This document shows positions 32,226 through 41,447 of a stretch of 64,000 bases of DNA, in pieces. A program made the position numbers and the translations under genes. Positions within the stretch are counted from its first letter, which is position 1. Every line of letters begins with the position of its first letter. Source of the DNA: G016756615 sp050958605 (GTDB lineage Bacteria; Pseudomonadota; Alphaproteobacteria; Rhizobiales; Rhizobiaceae); assembly GCF_050958605.1 (NCBI RefSeq), contig NZ_JBJHDO010000001.1, positions 372,001 through 436,000 of the forward strand. The letters run 5' to 3'. Under the pieces are notes generated by a model. The model did no database searches, was not told where the DNA came from, and worked only from the letters and a program-made list of their open reading frames with translations.

Positions 32226-34039
32226 GGCAGGCCCGGTGTTTCCGCCTCGCCGAGTGGCACGTAGAGGTCGCCGCCCTTGCGATACTTCTCCGCCATCGCC
32301 GCTATGCCTTCCGCTCGCGCTTCGGCGCGGATGTCGTGCGAGATGCGCATCGAGCAGAATTTCGGCCCGCACATGGAGCAGAAATGCGTCAGCTTGTGCA
32401 CTTCCTTCGGCAAGGTCTCGTCATGGAAAGCGCGCGCCGTCTCGGGGTCGAGCGAGAGGTTGAACTGGTCTTCCCAGCGGAACTCGAAGCGCGCCCGCGA
32501 CAGGGCATCGTCCCTGATTCGCGCCGCCGGGTGGCCCTTGGCGAGATCGGCGGCATGCGCGGCGATCTTGTAGGTGATGACCCCGGTTTTCACGTCGTCG
32601 CGGTCGGGCAGGCCGAGATGTTCCTTGGGTGTGACGTAACAGAGCATGGCCGTGCCGAACCAGCCGATCATCGCCGCGCCGATGCCTGAAGTGATGTGAT
32701 CGTAGCCCGGCGCGATATCGGTGGTCAGCGGCCCGAGCGTGTAGAAAGGCGCTTCGCCGCAGACGGCGAGCTGCTTGTCCATGTTCTCCTTGATCTTGTG
32801 CATCGGCACGTGGCCGGGGCCCTCGATCATGACCTGGCAATCCCGTGCCCAGGCGATCCTGGTCAACTCGCCTAGCGTTTCGAGCTCTGCGAATTGCGCG
32901 GCGTCGTTGGCGTCGGCGATCGATCCCGGACGCAGCCCGTCGCCGAGCGAGAAGGCGACGTCATAGGCGCGGCAAATGTCGCAGATCTCTTCGAAATGCT
33001 CGTAGAGGAAGCTCTCCTTGTGGTGGTGGAGGCACCACTTCGCCATGATGGAGCCGCCCCGGCTGACGATGCCGGTGACGCGGTCGACGGTCAGCGGGAT
33101 ATAGGGCAGGCGCACGCCGGCATGGATGGTGAAATAATCCACGCCCTGTTCGGCCTGCTCGATCAGAGTATCGCGGAAGACCTCCCAGCTCAGCGCCTCG
33201 GCGATCCCGCCCACCTTCTCCAGCGCCTGGTAGATCGGAACGGTGCCGATCGGCACCGGTGAATTGCGGACGATCCACTCGCGGATGTTGTGGATGTTGC
33301 GGCCGGTCGACAGGTCCATCACCGTGTCGGCGCCCCAGCGGATCGCCCACACCATCTTCTCGACCTCCTCGGCCATCGAAGAGGTGACGGCGGAGTTGCC
33401 GATATTGGCGTTGATCTTCACCAGGAAATTGCGACCGATGATCATCGGCTCGCTCTCGGGGTGATTGATGTTGGAAGGGATGATGGCGCGGCCCCTGGCG
33501 ACCTCGTCGCGGACGAATTCCGGCGTCACGAAATCGGGGATCGCCGCGCCGAAGCTCTCACCGTCGCGTTTCGCTTGGTCGCGGATCTTCTCGCGGCCGA
33601 GATTCTCGCGGATAGCGACGAACTCCATCTCCGGCGTGACGATCCCGGCGCGTGCATAGGCAAGCTGAGTGACTGCCTGGCCCTGGATTGCCCGCAGCGG
33701 ACGGTTGCGGATCGGGAATTCGGGCGTCAGCCTTTCGGCCGAGACGAAGCCGTTGTCTTCCGGCTTGACCAAGCGGCCGTCATAGCGTTCGACGTCGCCA
33801 CGCGAGAGTATCCATTTCTCTCGCAGCCGCGGCAGGCCCTGCTCGATATCGGTCGTGGCACCGGCATCAGTATAGGGCCCGGAGGAATCGTACACGGTGA
33901 CCGGCGCCTCGCCGGAGCTCGGATGCAGCGAGATCTCGCGCATCGGCACACGCAGTTCGGGATGGATGGCGCCGGCCTTGTGGACTTTTCGCGAGGCAGG
34001 CAGTTCACCGACGGTCACGGTCGGGGTGAGGGCGTTCAT
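32222..34039 (-). CDS. thiC: Phosphomethylpyrimidine synthase
   Basis: A 605-residue radical-SAM-type enzyme converting aminoimidazole ribotide into HMP-P. The C-terminal cluster motif HFCSMCGPKFCSM (C-x2-C-x4-C) binds the [4Fe-4S] centre. Earlier landmarks: PNHRxxx-type opening region followed by IPSNINHPESEPMIIGRNF, MDLSTGRNIHNIREWIVRNS, DYFTIHAGVRLPYIPLT and SLGDGLRPGSIADANDAAQF. Length is normal. It is the first gene of thiCOSGED and is preceded by a TPP riboswitch 120 bp upstream. Confidence 0.97.
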   Translation of the reverse strand: MNALTPTVTVGELPASRKVHKAGAIHPELRVPMREISLHPSSGEAPVTVYDSSGPYTDAGATTDIEQGLPRLREKWILSRGDVERYDGRLVKPEDNGFVSAERLTPEFPIRNRPLRAIQGQAVTQLAYARAGIVTPEMEFVAIRENLGREKIRDQAKRDGESFGAAIPDFVTPEFVRDEVARGRAIIPSNINHPESEPMIIGRNFLVKINANIGNSAVTSSMAEEVEKMVWAIRWGADTVMDLSTGRNIHNIREWIVRNSPVPIGTVPIYQALEKVGGIAEALSWEVFRDTLIEQAEQGVDYFTIHAGVRLPYIPLTVDRVTGIVSRGGSIMAKWCLHHHKESFLYEHFEEICDICRAYDVAFSLGDGLRPGSIADANDAAQFAELETLGELTRIAWARDCQVMIEGPGHVPMHKIKENMDKQLAVCGEAPFYTLGPLTTDIAPGYDHITSGIGAAMIGWFGTAMLCYVTPKEHLGLPDRDDVKTGVITYKIAAHAADLAKGHPAARIRDDALSRARFEFRWEDQFNLSLDPETARAFHDETLPKEVHKLTHFCSMCGPKFCSMRISHDIRAEARAEGIAAMAEKYRKGGDLYVPLGEAETPGLP

Positions 34040-34162
34040 GGGAGCCTCCTTTGCTCGAGCAACGGAGACCCAGTTCGTGCCGGAAGGAGGAAGTGACGCT
34101 TCGCTTTCGAGGATCGGGCTCTTGCCCGAATGCCGAAGTCGATAGACCGACCTGCGAAGCCC

Positions 34163-34262
34163 CGCACCGTCCCTACGCCAGTATGAACTGGATCAGGTTC
34201 AACGGGTCACTGCGCTGCACAAGCCAGCAGTATCTCAGCCCCTTGTCGGGACACCCCTGGTG
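34163..34262 (-). promoter_or_regulatory. TPP riboswitch (THI box)
   Basis: Read on the minus strand, the segment holds the two conserved TPP-aptamer blocks: GGGGTGTCCC leading to GGGGCTGAGATACTGC, and later ACCCGTTGAACCTGATCCAG followed by CTGGCGTAGGGA. CTGAGA and the CCTGATC/GTAGGGA pair are the diagnostic helices. It lies in the thiC leader, so TPP should reduce expression of the whole operon. Confidence 0.95.
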
Positions 34263-34328
34263 AGTGCTCAGGATGGAGGATGGGAGCCGATTCTGTCAAC
34301 CCGGGCGGGAAGCCTTGGCGAAGCAGGA

Positions 34329-34877
34329 TCATGAAATCCGAATCAGGTTCGGGTAGGGGGCAGCGGAGCGGCCTTCCTTCTCGTAGCCGTGCTGCAGCCA
34401 CAAGAAAACCAGTCCGATGATCGGCACGATGATGTCGGTCCAGAAGATGACACCGGCGTTGCCGGGCGCAAAATTGCCCTCGGTAATCATGCTGTGGATG
34501 TGAACGCCGGCGGCGCCCCAGAGGAAGCAGGCGGTCGGCACGATGACGGCAAAGCGCATGTGAATGCTCTTCCATGGCGCAATCAGGCCGACGAGACCGA
34601 TACCGAGGCTAGCAAAGCCGAGTTCGATCTGAAACGGGCTGTCCGCCCAGCCGATGAGCGCGGCGGCCATCTCATGCCCGATAATGTGGAAAACACCATT
34701 GTAGCAGTAGGCGACGCCGATCGAGAAGAAGATGAACCAGAAGAAGAGCTTCTCTACAACGACCGGTGCCTTCAGCGGTCGTGAGGCACGGGCAATGCCG
34801 ACCCCGGAGAAAATCAGGCCAATGACAAAGAGCGTCAGCGTAAAGTTGCTAAGAGCAAAAACAATGATACCGCGCAT
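34329..34877 (-). CDS. Membrane protein, DUF6790-like
   Basis: A 182-residue inner-membrane protein with five likely helices (about residues 5-28, 42-62, 83-104, 107-127 and 138-158). Loop residues include HIIGHEMAA and HIHSMITEGNFAPGNAG, with several histidines at the membrane surface. It resembles the DUF6790 family of small membrane proteins of unknown function. GAGGC five bases before the ATG at 34877 supports the start. It is followed at a distance by the thi leader and preceded by another membrane protein gene 40 bp away on the same strand. Confidence 0.65.
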   Translation of the reverse strand: MRGIIVFALSNFTLTLFVIGLIFSGVGIARASRPLKAPVVVEKLFFWFIFFSIGVAYCYNGVFHIIGHEMAAALIGWADSPFQIELGFASLGIGLVGLIAPWKSIHMRFAVIVPTACFLWGAAGVHIHSMITEGNFAPGNAGVIFWTDIIVPIIGLVFLWLQHGYEKEGRSAAPYPNLIRIS

Positions 34878-34917
34878 TTATGCCTCGATGTCTATCATGG
34901 CGAGAGATGCAAGCCAA

Positions 34918-35910
34918 TCACTCGTCCGCCGGCAGATTTGGGCTGTAGTGGAGCAATTCGAAGCAATTCCCGCTTCCCGCCACTAGATGCGACAGGAAAG
35001 GCTTGGACCGGTCGATCCACTCCTGGTGCGAGGTGGCGTCCGCCTCGATTTGGCTGACCGGACCAAGTGCGACAAAGCTGGGCCCCTGGCTGAAAAGCCA
35101 GCACGCTCGCCCAAGAAGCCGCCTGCTGCGCTGGCGAAGGAGGTCGGCGTCGTAGAAAATGTGCAGTACCTCCTGCTTGATTTTCTGTTCCTTATCGGGA
35201 TTTGCCACCGCCACCGGGAGCGGCTCATCGCCGATCGCATCGTGCAAATCCTGGTAGTCCAGAGGCAGCTGCGTCGTAGCGTATTCGATATCGCTCTCGT
35301 CCCTGACGATGTTGAACCAAAGGGCCGAATTGAGCTCATTGACGACGAACGACGATTCGAAATCCCGCGACAGATTCATGACTTCGAACGCTTTGACGTC
35401 CACATCTCGCTCGACCAGAAGGATCTTGGCAACTTGAGCGGCGAGTTCCGCTCCGCGCGCGTTGATGGCGCGATTTGCTCCACCTTCTTCCGGATTTTTG
35501 TAGGGGCCACCGTCGTCGAGCAGTGCGTCGAATTCGCTAAGGGATTCCATGACGGCCGAGCCACGAGCTATGCGCAGCGCCATTTTCGCCAGCACCTGCT
35601 GGAGCTCGGCGTCGCGTTTGCGGCGGTCCTGATAATTCTGCTGGAAGAAGAATATGAACAAGGACACTCCGATGCCGATCAGGATAACGCCTAGCTGGGA
35701 AAAGGTATTGCGATAATATTCCAGCAGTTTTTCGCGATGACGCGCGTCGTGCCGTACGCTGTGCGCCACGCGAAGATTGACGATGAGCGAAATGATCAGG
35801 AGCCCGGCACCAACGAGAATGAGGCCGCCGATGAGAAGGTAGCCGTGTCCTGAAAGGGCACCGAAATCCATCTTCTTGCCGAGTTGCTTGCTGATGGCGC
35901 TCGTTTGCAC
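34918..35910 (-). CDS. Membrane protein of unknown function (2 TM plus cytoplasmic domain)
   Basis: A 330-residue protein with two N-terminal membrane helices (about residues 24-45 and 72-90) separated by a charged loop, YYRNTFSQ nearby, and a largely helical cytoplasmic domain of about 240 residues rich in charged residues. I recognise no family. The start is doubtful: GTG at 35910 gives the listed length, ATG at 35871 (MDFGALSGHG) removes 13 residues, and neither has a good ribosome site. The layout recalls two-helix effector-type membrane proteins, but no partner nucleotide-signalling gene is nearby. Base composition here is less GC-rich than in the neighbours. Confidence 0.6.
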   Translation of the reverse strand: MQTSAISKQLGKKMDFGALSGHGYLLIGGLILVGAGLLIISLIVNLRVAHSVRHDARHREKLLEYYRNTFSQLGVILIGIGVSLFIFFFQQNYQDRRKRDAELQQVLAKMALRIARGSAVMESLSEFDALLDDGGPYKNPEEGGANRAINARGAELAAQVAKILLVERDVDVKAFEVMNLSRDFESSFVVNELNSALWFNIVRDESDIEYATTQLPLDYQDLHDAIGDEPLPVAVANPDKEQKIKQEVLHIFYDADLLRQRSRRLLGRACWLFSQGPSFVALGPVSQIEADATSHQEWIDRSKPFLSHLVAGSGNCFELLHYSPNLPADE

Positions 35911-36027
35911 AGAATGATGTTGTAAGGATAGAACAAAAACCGGAGCGCAGCTCGATATTATTGTGGAAGAAGGATGTCCGGCCGGCGGGCGATGGGGCGT
36001 CGGCGGTTGGGCGTGGGCTGGTACCGG

Positions 36028-36501
36028 TTAGTCCGGCCTATCATCGGCTCCTCTGACGTGGGAGCCCAGGCGCTGAAAGACAGCCAATCCAACCATCATG
36101 GCTACCCCGACCAGCAAGAGAAGAACCGGGTAGACCAATAGTTTCGTGTCATCCTGCGTTACTTTGAACACCAGGACCAGGCCCTCCAGGAATATGGCAA
36201 TCGAGATGATCGTGACGAATTTCAGAAAGCTTTTCTGAAAGGCGGAAGATCTGGATGAGTCTCGCGACCCCGAGATTTCTTCCTCCAAAAGGTGCTTGGT
36301 AACGTCCAGTATTGCGATCGCGATGACGATATAGCCGACGGAATCGATTACGATATAGCCAAAGTCACCGGCCGCCAGGACCTGCCTTGCTGACGCAATC
36401 GCTTTCCAGACCTGATAACCGGAATAGCCGATCAGCAACATCGCGAGAAAGATCAAGAGTGCAGCCGCAATGGTAAACATCAGGCCGCTCAGACGTTTCA
36501 T
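36028..36501 (-). CDS. Membrane protein of unknown function (4 TM)
   Basis: A 157-residue protein with four predicted helices (about residues 8-30, 48-68, 90-112 and 120-142) and a charged loop KHLLEEEISGSRDSSRSS after the second. The pattern of paired short helices around DSVGYIVIAIAILDVTKHLLEEE resembles uncharacterised small membrane proteins in other proteobacteria, but I cannot name a family. Same strand and 117 bp upstream of the previous gene. Function unknown. Confidence 0.6.
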   Translation of the reverse strand: MKRLSGLMFTIAAALLIFLAMLLIGYSGYQVWKAIASARQVLAAGDFGYIVIDSVGYIVIAIAILDVTKHLLEEEISGSRDSSRSSAFQKSFLKFVTIISIAIFLEGLVLVFKVTQDDTKLLVYPVLLLLVGVAMMVGLAVFQRLGSHVRGADDRPD

Positions 36502-36787
36502 TTGTCGCCCAATTGTGCTGGCACGGGGTCTATCGCTGTTTGCGTTCGGAGCAGTGCAAAGGAAAGATCAATTCTTACGTCGCAAAGATTATCACAATTC
36601 ACGAAGCTGTTTGAGATATCTTCGTGCTGTCGGTTCCGACCGTGAAGTGATCGAGATACGGGTCACGATGCTACCCCGATGCCACGGCTCCTGAGAGATC
36701 GTTTATCGGAAATGTTCGGGCTTTGCGATTGGCAGGGACTACCGCGGGGGTCTAGGTTCCGTATCGGATGAATACCGGGAGACGAGG

Positions 36788-37780
36788 ATGAGCGAGACTT
36801 TCACGGCGCTGATGTTGGAGGATGTGGAGGGCAAGCCGAAGGCGAGCTTTCGAGAACTCGGCCGGCAGGACCTGCCCGACAACGAGGTGCTGGTGGAGGT
36901 CGCTTACTCCAGCCTCAACTACAAGGACGGGCTCGCGGTCTCCGGCAAAGGCCGGATCGCTCGCCGCCTGCCCATGGTCGCCGGCATCGACCTGGCCGGC
37001 ACGGTGGTGGAATCGCGCTCGCCCGCATGGGCGCCCGGCGACCGGGTGGTCGTCAATGGATGGGGTTTGTCGGAAACGGAGTGGGGCGGCTTTTCCCGCT
37101 TCCAGAGGCTGAAGCCGGAATGGCTGATCCGTCTTCCCCCGGCTTTCACCTTGCAGGAAGCCATGGCTATCGGCACGGCGGGCTACACGGCGGCGCTCTG
37201 CGTGGACGCGCTTGAAGGCTGGGGGGCCATCCAGCCCGGCAAAGGTGAAGTCCTGGTGACGGGGGCGGCGGGCGGCGTGGGCTCCACTGCGGTCAGCCTG
37301 CTTTCCTCCAAGGGATATGTGGTGGTGGCTTCCACCGGCCGTGCCGAAACGCACGATTACCTGCGTGAGCTCGGGGCAACGTCCTTCATCGACAGGACCG
37401 AACTCTCCGGCGAGCTTCGGCCGCTGCAGAAGGAGCGCTGGACCGGCGCGGTGGATTCGGTCGGCTCGAAGACGCTCGCCAATGTCCTAGCCCAGACCGT
37501 CTATGGCGGAGCTGTCGCGGCCTGTGGCCTCGCCGGTGGCTCGGACCTGCCAGGGTCTGTCTTCCCGCACATCCTGCGCAGTGTCGCCCTGATCGGGGTG
37601 GATTCGGTCTACGCCCCGGCGTCGAAGCGGGAGAAGGCGTGGGCGACGCTTTCCCGGCATCTCGACCGCTCGAAGCTCACCGCCATGACGGAAGTGCATC
37701 CGATGCGCGACCTGCCGGAACTCGCGAACCGCATCCTGGCAGGCGACATACGCGGCCGCGTCGTCATCGAAATCGGATAG
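36788..37780 (+). CDS. acuI: AcuI/YhdH-type zinc-independent MDR oxidoreductase
   Basis: A 330-residue medium-chain reductase of the YhdH/AcuI group. It reads EVLVEVAYSSLNYKDGLAVSGKGRI, PMVAGIDLAGTVVES, GDRVVVNGWGLSETEWGGF, and the NADPH-binding loop LVTGAAGGVGSTAVSLL; the zinc-ligand cysteines of alcohol dehydrogenases are absent. Characterised members reduce acrylyl-CoA to propionyl-CoA and detoxify acrylate; other members are general NADPH:quinone-type reductases, so the substrate is only probable. Monocistronic, ended by a strong hairpin. Confidence 0.85.
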   Translation: MSETFTALMLEDVEGKPKASFRELGRQDLPDNEVLVEVAYSSLNYKDGLAVSGKGRIARRLPMVAGIDLAGTVVESRSPAWAPGDRVVVNGWGLSETEWGGFSRFQRLKPEWLIRLPPAFTLQEAMAIGTAGYTAALCVDALEGWGAIQPGKGEVLVTGAAGGVGSTAVSLLSSKGYVVVASTGRAETHDYLRELGATSFIDRTELSGELRPLQKERWTGAVDSVGSKTLANVLAQTVYGGAVAACGLAGGSDLPGSVFPHILRSVALIGVDSVYAPASKREKAWATLSRHLDRSKLTAMTEVHPMRDLPELANRILAGDIRGRVVIEIG

Positions 37781-37790
37781 CACGAAAACA

Positions 37791-37816
37791 GGACAGGCGC
37801 CGAAGGGCGCCTGTCC
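37791..37816. terminator. Strong hairpin between convergent genes
   Basis: GGACAGGCGCC (37791-37801) pairs perfectly with GGCGCCTGTCC (37806-37816) around a 4-nt loop, in the 61-bp gap between the convergent acuI and chemoreceptor genes. An 11-bp GC-rich stem in this place is most likely a two-way terminator, though a T-run is lacking. Confidence 0.65.
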
Positions 37817-37841
37817 GTGGATTCCCATCTGGGTCGTCTGT

Positions 37842-39878
37842 TCAGAACTCTTCCCAGCTATCCGGGTCGGGCTCGGTTGCGCGCACGGCCGACTGCCGGT
37901 GCCCGCCCGACATCGTCTTCAACGCCACCACCGGCACGGCATTTGTCCGATCCGCGACGCCATCGCCTTCGAGTTTGAACCGTGCCACGAGTTGGGCGAG
38001 CTGCCCGGCCTCGCTTGCCAGCGAGTGGCTGGCGGCGGTGCTTTCCTCGACCATGGCGGCATTCTGTTGTGTCACTTGATCCATCTGCGTGATGGCGACG
38101 TTGACCTCGCTGAGGCCCACCGACTGCTCATGGGCCGAAGTCGCGATCTCGGCCACGATAGCAGCGATATCGGCTACTTGGACCATCATCTGCTCCAGCG
38201 CCGAACCAGTCTGACCGACGAGATCCACGCCCTTCTCGACCTGTTGGCCCGAGGCGGAGATCAACGCCTTGATCTCCTTTGCGGCTTCCGCCGAACGCTG
38301 GGCGAGCGCACGCACCTCCGACGCCACCACGGCAAAGCCCTTGCCGGCCTCGCCCGCACGCGCCGCCTCGACGCCCGCATTGAGCGCCAGGAGGTTGGTC
38401 TGGAAGGCGATCTCGTCGATGACGCCGATGATCTGGGAGATCTGTTCGGACGATTTCTCGATCTCGGACATGGATGCCACGGCTTCCCGAACCACGATGC
38501 CGGACCGTTCCGCATTGTCGCGGGCCCTGTTGGTGAGATCGGCCGCCTGGCGCGCGGAGTCGGCGGTCTTCGTGACTGTGCCGGTCACCTCGCCGAGCGC
38601 GGCGGCGGTCTCCTCCAGGCTGGCCGCCTGCTGCTCCGTGCGCCGCGACAGGTCGTCCGCCGCCTGGCTGATCTCTCCACTGCCGGTGCGCAGACCATGA
38701 ATGGCACCGGAGATCGTCACCATCGTGTCCTGCAACTGGCTCATCGCATTGTTGAAATCATCCTTGAGCTGACGGGCCTTCGGAGCGAACTCGGTCGAGA
38801 TCCGAAAATCGAGATCGCCGCTCGCAAGATGCGCCAGACCTTCGGCCAGACCGGTGATGGCGACGTGATCGTCAGCTGCTTCCTTCGCCTTGCGTGCGTC
38901 GTTCTCGGCGCGCTCGCGCTCGATCAACAGGCGCTGTTGCTCGGCTTCCTCGGCGGACTGCATGCCCGACACGGCGTTCTTGAACACCAGCAGCGACTTG
39001 GCCATGGCACCGACCTCGTCGGCGCGATCGCTCATCGGAACTTCGGTGGACAGTTCCCCGGCAGCAAGCGAGGTCATGCATCCCTGAAGCCTGCCGATCG
39101 GCTTCATCACACGGCGCTGCAGCACCGCGGCGGTGGCGATCACCGAAGCGAGCAGGAGCAGGCCGACCCCCATCATGACCATGTTGGCCATGCGCATCGA
39201 AGCCTGAGCCGTCGCGACGCTCGCCGCGGTGCGGCTCTCGATCGCGGCGAAGAAATCGTCCACGGGCTTCATCACTTCTGCCTTGGCCTCGTGATAGGCA
39301 GGCGAATAAAGCAGGTCGTGCGCCTTTTTCGGATCGGGGGCGACGCGGCCGATTTCCTCGCCGATGCCATCGCGGACGATGCCCTTCACCGCGTCCATCG
39401 CCTGGGTTTCGATCTCGATGAGCTTGTTCGACTGATCGCGCGCCGCCACTAGGAGGTCGAGCTCGATCTGGCTGAAACCGGCATCGATCATGGACTGCAT
39501 CAGAGACTTCATCTCGCCGGCCGAGCGGGGCGCATCACCCTCCTTCAACATCAAATCCCAATAGATACGATTCGGTTGTTGGGGCCGCGCCAGCTCGCCA
39601 TCGCGCATCTTGACCGCGTCGAAATACCACTTCTCGTATTTCGCATCCCCCGTAGCCGCATAAGTCCGCACGAGCCGTGTCAAGTCGTCGGAGTTCTGGC
39701 GCATCTCGTCGGCGAGCAGGTAGGACTCGTATTGCGCCTTGTAGGCGTGTTCCTCGGCCGAGTGGGCCAGGCGCTGGTAATAAAATGCACCGGCCAGCGC
39801 GGCGATGCAGAGGAAATTCAGGCCCACCAGCATGGTGAACAGGCGTGAAAGCGGCGCCCTGCGTGAACGCAAAATCAT
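37842..39878 (-). CDS. Methyl-accepting chemotaxis protein
   Basis: A 678-residue chemoreceptor. Layout: first membrane helix (about residues 14-35), periplasmic helical sensor domain to about 225, second membrane helix (MVMMGVGLLLLASVIATAAV), HAMP (RRVMKPIGRLQGCMTSLAAG), a second HAMP-like segment (GLAHLASGDLDFRI), and the signalling tip EIAFQTNLLALNAGVEAARAGEAGKGFAVVASEVRALAQRS. The protein ends DSWEEF, an xWxxF-type tether for CheR/CheB. Ligand unknown. The ATG at 39878 gives a basic N-terminus before the first helix; an upstream open frame to 39986 is not needed. Confidence 0.93.
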   Translation of the reverse strand: MILRSRRAPLSRLFTMLVGLNFLCIAALAGAFYYQRLAHSAEEHAYKAQYESYLLADEMRQNSDDLTRLVRTYAATGDAKYEKWYFDAVKMRDGELARPQQPNRIYWDLMLKEGDAPRSAGEMKSLMQSMIDAGFSQIELDLLVAARDQSNKLIEIETQAMDAVKGIVRDGIGEEIGRVAPDPKKAHDLLYSPAYHEAKAEVMKPVDDFFAAIESRTAASVATAQASMRMANMVMMGVGLLLLASVIATAAVLQRRVMKPIGRLQGCMTSLAAGELSTEVPMSDRADEVGAMAKSLLVFKNAVSGMQSAEEAEQQRLLIERERAENDARKAKEAADDHVAITGLAEGLAHLASGDLDFRISTEFAPKARQLKDDFNNAMSQLQDTMVTISGAIHGLRTGSGEISQAADDLSRRTEQQAASLEETAAALGEVTGTVTKTADSARQAADLTNRARDNAERSGIVVREAVASMSEIEKSSEQISQIIGVIDEIAFQTNLLALNAGVEAARAGEAGKGFAVVASEVRALAQRSAEAAKEIKALISASGQQVEKGVDLVGQTGSALEQMMVQVADIAAIVAEIATSAHEQSVGLSEVNVAITQMDQVTQQNAAMVEESTAASHSLASEAGQLAQLVARFKLEGDGVADRTNAVPVVALKTMSGGHRQSAVRATEPDPDSWEEF

Positions 39879-40070
39879 TAGAAAATACCCCCTGATACGT
39901 AACGACAAACCTCTAGCGAGGGGGCGATTAAATAAACTTGAACGTGCGGGAGAGGCACCGCGAAACCATGCGTAGCCGCCGGACATCCTCTTTGGCGAGC
40001 TGAAAGGTTGATCTCGGGCCGAAATGGTCTAGTAGCTGCGGTCAGCAGCAGCCGGAGAGAAAAGCAGCTC

Positions 40071-41387
40071 ATGACCAATGTCGTCTTGACCGGGCTTGCC
40101 CGCGATCTCGCCCGCCGGGCGGAGGAGGGGCGGCCCGTACGGGTCGGGGTGATAGGCTCCGGCGAGATGGGCACCGATCTGGTCACGCAGGGCATGCTGA
40201 TGCGCGGCATCGAGATTTCAGCGATCTCGACACGCCGTCCGCACACCGCGCGCGAGGCGATCTCCATCGCTTATGGCGACGAGGCCATGGCCTTCGAGGC
40301 GCCGACGGCCTCCAAGGTGACCGAGGCGATCGAGCGGAAGAAGATTGCGATCACCTCGAACGAGCTCCTCGTCACCAATCCGCTTATCGACGTGGTCGTC
40401 GATGCCACCGGCAAGCCCGGCGTCGCCGCCGATTTCGACCTGATGGCGATGGAGCACGGCAAGCACGTCGTGATGATGAACGTCGAAGCCGACGTGACTA
40501 TCGGCCCCTATCTCAAGAAGGAGGCCGACCGCCTCGGCGTCGTCTATTCCGTCGGCGCCGGTGACGAGCCGTCGAGTTGCATGGAACTGATCGAGTTCGC
40601 GTCGGCCCTCGGCTACACCATCGTCTCGGCGGGCAAGGGCAAGAACAATCCGCTCAACCACGATGCCGTACCCGACGACTATCGGGAGGAGGCGGCGCGC
40701 CGCAACATGAACCCTCGTATGCTGGTCGAGTTCGTCGACGGCTCCAAGACGATGGTCGAGATGGCGGCTATCGCCAACGCTACCGGCCTGGTGCCGGATG
40801 TGCCAGGCATGCACGGGCCCAAGGTCGACCGCGATGACATGGCGAAGGTGCTGATCCCGCGCGAGGATGGCGGCATCCTGTCGAGGAAAGGGGTCGTGGA
40901 TTACACGATCGGCAAGGGCGTGGCGCCGGGCGTCTTCGTCATCGTCGAGGCAACCCATCCGAGGGTCATCGAACGCATGGACGACCTGCATGTCGGCAAG
41001 GGTCCGTACTACAGTTTCTTCCGGCCCTATCATCTGACCTCGCTCGAGGTTCCATTGACGGCGGCCCGGATCGCCCTCTATGGCCGGCCCGACATGGTGC
41101 CTCTTCCCGTTCCGGTGGCCGAAGTCTGCGCGATAGCCAAGCGCGACCTTGCGGTCGGCGAGACTTTCGATGCGATCGGCGAGACCTGCTACCGCTCCTG
41201 GACGATGACTGTTGCCGATGCACGTGCAAATCGTGCCGTTCCGGTGGGCCTTCTCGAAGGCGGTAAGGTGCTCAAGCCGGTCAGGAAGGGCGAATTGCTG
41301 ACCTCCGACAACGCCGCGCCCGATCAGACGACCAAGCTTTTTGCGCTCCGCCGTAGACAAGACGAAATGCTCGCTGTTCAGGGGTAG
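40071..41387 (+). CDS. NAD(P)-dependent oxidoreductase with C-terminal SAF domain
   Basis: A 438-residue protein of the homoserine-dehydrogenase-like group with SAF domain. Residues 20-150 are a Rossmann fold (VRVGVIGSGEMGTDLVTQGM); the middle carries VGAGDEPSSCMELIEFA and GKGKNNPLNHDAVPD, where Lys is the catalytic candidate; the C-terminal part from about residue 360 (AKRDLAVGETFDAIGETCYRS, LLTSDNAAPD) is SAF-like. Related genes sit in sugar-acid or polyol catabolic loci, but here no pathway neighbours exist, so the substrate is unknown. The frame extends upstream to 40008, but the ATG at 40071 starts the conserved part. Confidence 0.8.
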   Translation: MTNVVLTGLARDLARRAEEGRPVRVGVIGSGEMGTDLVTQGMLMRGIEISAISTRRPHTAREAISIAYGDEAMAFEAPTASKVTEAIERKKIAITSNELLVTNPLIDVVVDATGKPGVAADFDLMAMEHGKHVVMMNVEADVTIGPYLKKEADRLGVVYSVGAGDEPSSCMELIEFASALGYTIVSAGKGKNNPLNHDAVPDDYREEAARRNMNPRMLVEFVDGSKTMVEMAAIANATGLVPDVPGMHGPKVDRDDMAKVLIPREDGGILSRKGVVDYTIGKGVAPGVFVIVEATHPRVIERMDDLHVGKGPYYSFFRPYHLTSLEVPLTAARIALYGRPDMVPLPVPVAEVCAIAKRDLAVGETFDAIGETCYRSWTMTVADARANRAVPVGLLEGGKVLKPVRKGELLTSDNAAPDQTTKLFALRRRQDEMLAVQG

Positions 41388-41447
41388 GCGCTCGTTTACC
41401 TCCGTCGTCATGACAGATAGGATGTCGTGTATTGACGGAGAAAGCTC

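Noticed and set aside
37899..39452. Plus-strand frame of 517 codons
   Set aside because: Antisense to the chemoreceptor coding sequence; histidine/arginine-rich shadow frame.
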